Assembly: GCA_017404585.1 (NCBI GenBank)
Contig: JAFRCB010000072.1
Location: forward strand, 1 to 5,299
Length of the DNA stretch: 5,299 nt
DNA from: Lachnospiraceae bacterium
GTDB taxonomy: Bacteria; Bacillota; Clostridia; Lachnospirales; Lachnospiraceae
Direction of reading: 5' to 3'
The notes under the pieces were generated by a model. It ran no database searches and was not told where the DNA came from. It was given only the letters and a program-made list of their open reading frames with translations. The translations under genes were made by a program, and so were the position numbers. Below are positions 5,221 through 5,299 of the stretch, in pieces. Positions within the stretch are counted from its first letter, which is position 1. Every line of letters begins with the position of its first letter.

Positions 5221-5299
5221 TAGGTGACAGTTCAGACGGGCTGCAACCGAGTTCCATAAACCGGCGCAAACATCATCTTCATCGAAAAACGTCGGTCCT

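Noticed and set aside
5221..5299. Possible regulatory RNA or next-gene leader at the right edge
   Set aside because: I found only a 2-3 bp hairpin with a CTGCAA loop near 5239-5248 and no terminator, promoter or ribosome binding site.

Overview
The window looks like a piece of a Bacillota (Clostridia) chromosome, most likely Lachnospiraceae or a close relative. Reasons: a type I-alpha glutamine synthetase behind a strong AGGAGG ribosome binding site, an ANTAR-type RNA-binding regulator directly downstream of glnA (an arrangement known from clostridia), a GH78-family protein of the type common in gut and rumen Lachnospiraceae, and moderate GC content (about 50-55% by eye). All genes lie on the + strand. 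No rRNA, tRNA, CRISPR array, transposase or phage gene is visible.

Region 1 (3-3080) is the 3' part of a large gene; its start lies left of the window. The protein has the complete GH78 (alpha-L-rhamnosidase) domain order. However, the catalytic acid, the catalytic base and several substrate-contact residues are all replaced while the frame stays intact, so it reads as a pseudoenzyme rather than a decayed gene. A long, very acidic insertion sits in a loop of the domain that precedes the catalytic barrel. Its core is seven exact-period 13-residue repeats built around EEEQYE.

Region 2 (3081-3280) is a 200-base regulatory interval. It holds a near-consensus sigma-70 promoter with an inverted repeat over its -35 box. 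A strong intrinsic terminator begins about 5 bases after the predicted transcription start. Two small hairpins follow, then the glnA ribosome binding site. The layout suggests attenuation of glnA, production of a very short RNA, or a terminator serving the upstream gene.

Region 3 (3281-4618) is glnA, full length. Its otherwise well-conserved active site carries Asn in place of the usual Asp of the FDGSS motif.

Region 4 (4672-5220) encodes a two-domain ANTAR regulator (receiver-like domain plus RNA-binding domain), interrupted in the interdomain linker by an in-frame TAG. The result is two adjacent reading frames in the same phase. It is probably co-transcribed with glnA across a 53-base gap that contains a weak hairpin with a T run. 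By analogy with glnA-linked clostridial ANTAR proteins it should act as an RNA-binding antiterminator in nitrogen control. The last 79 bases (5221-5299) hold nothing I can identify.
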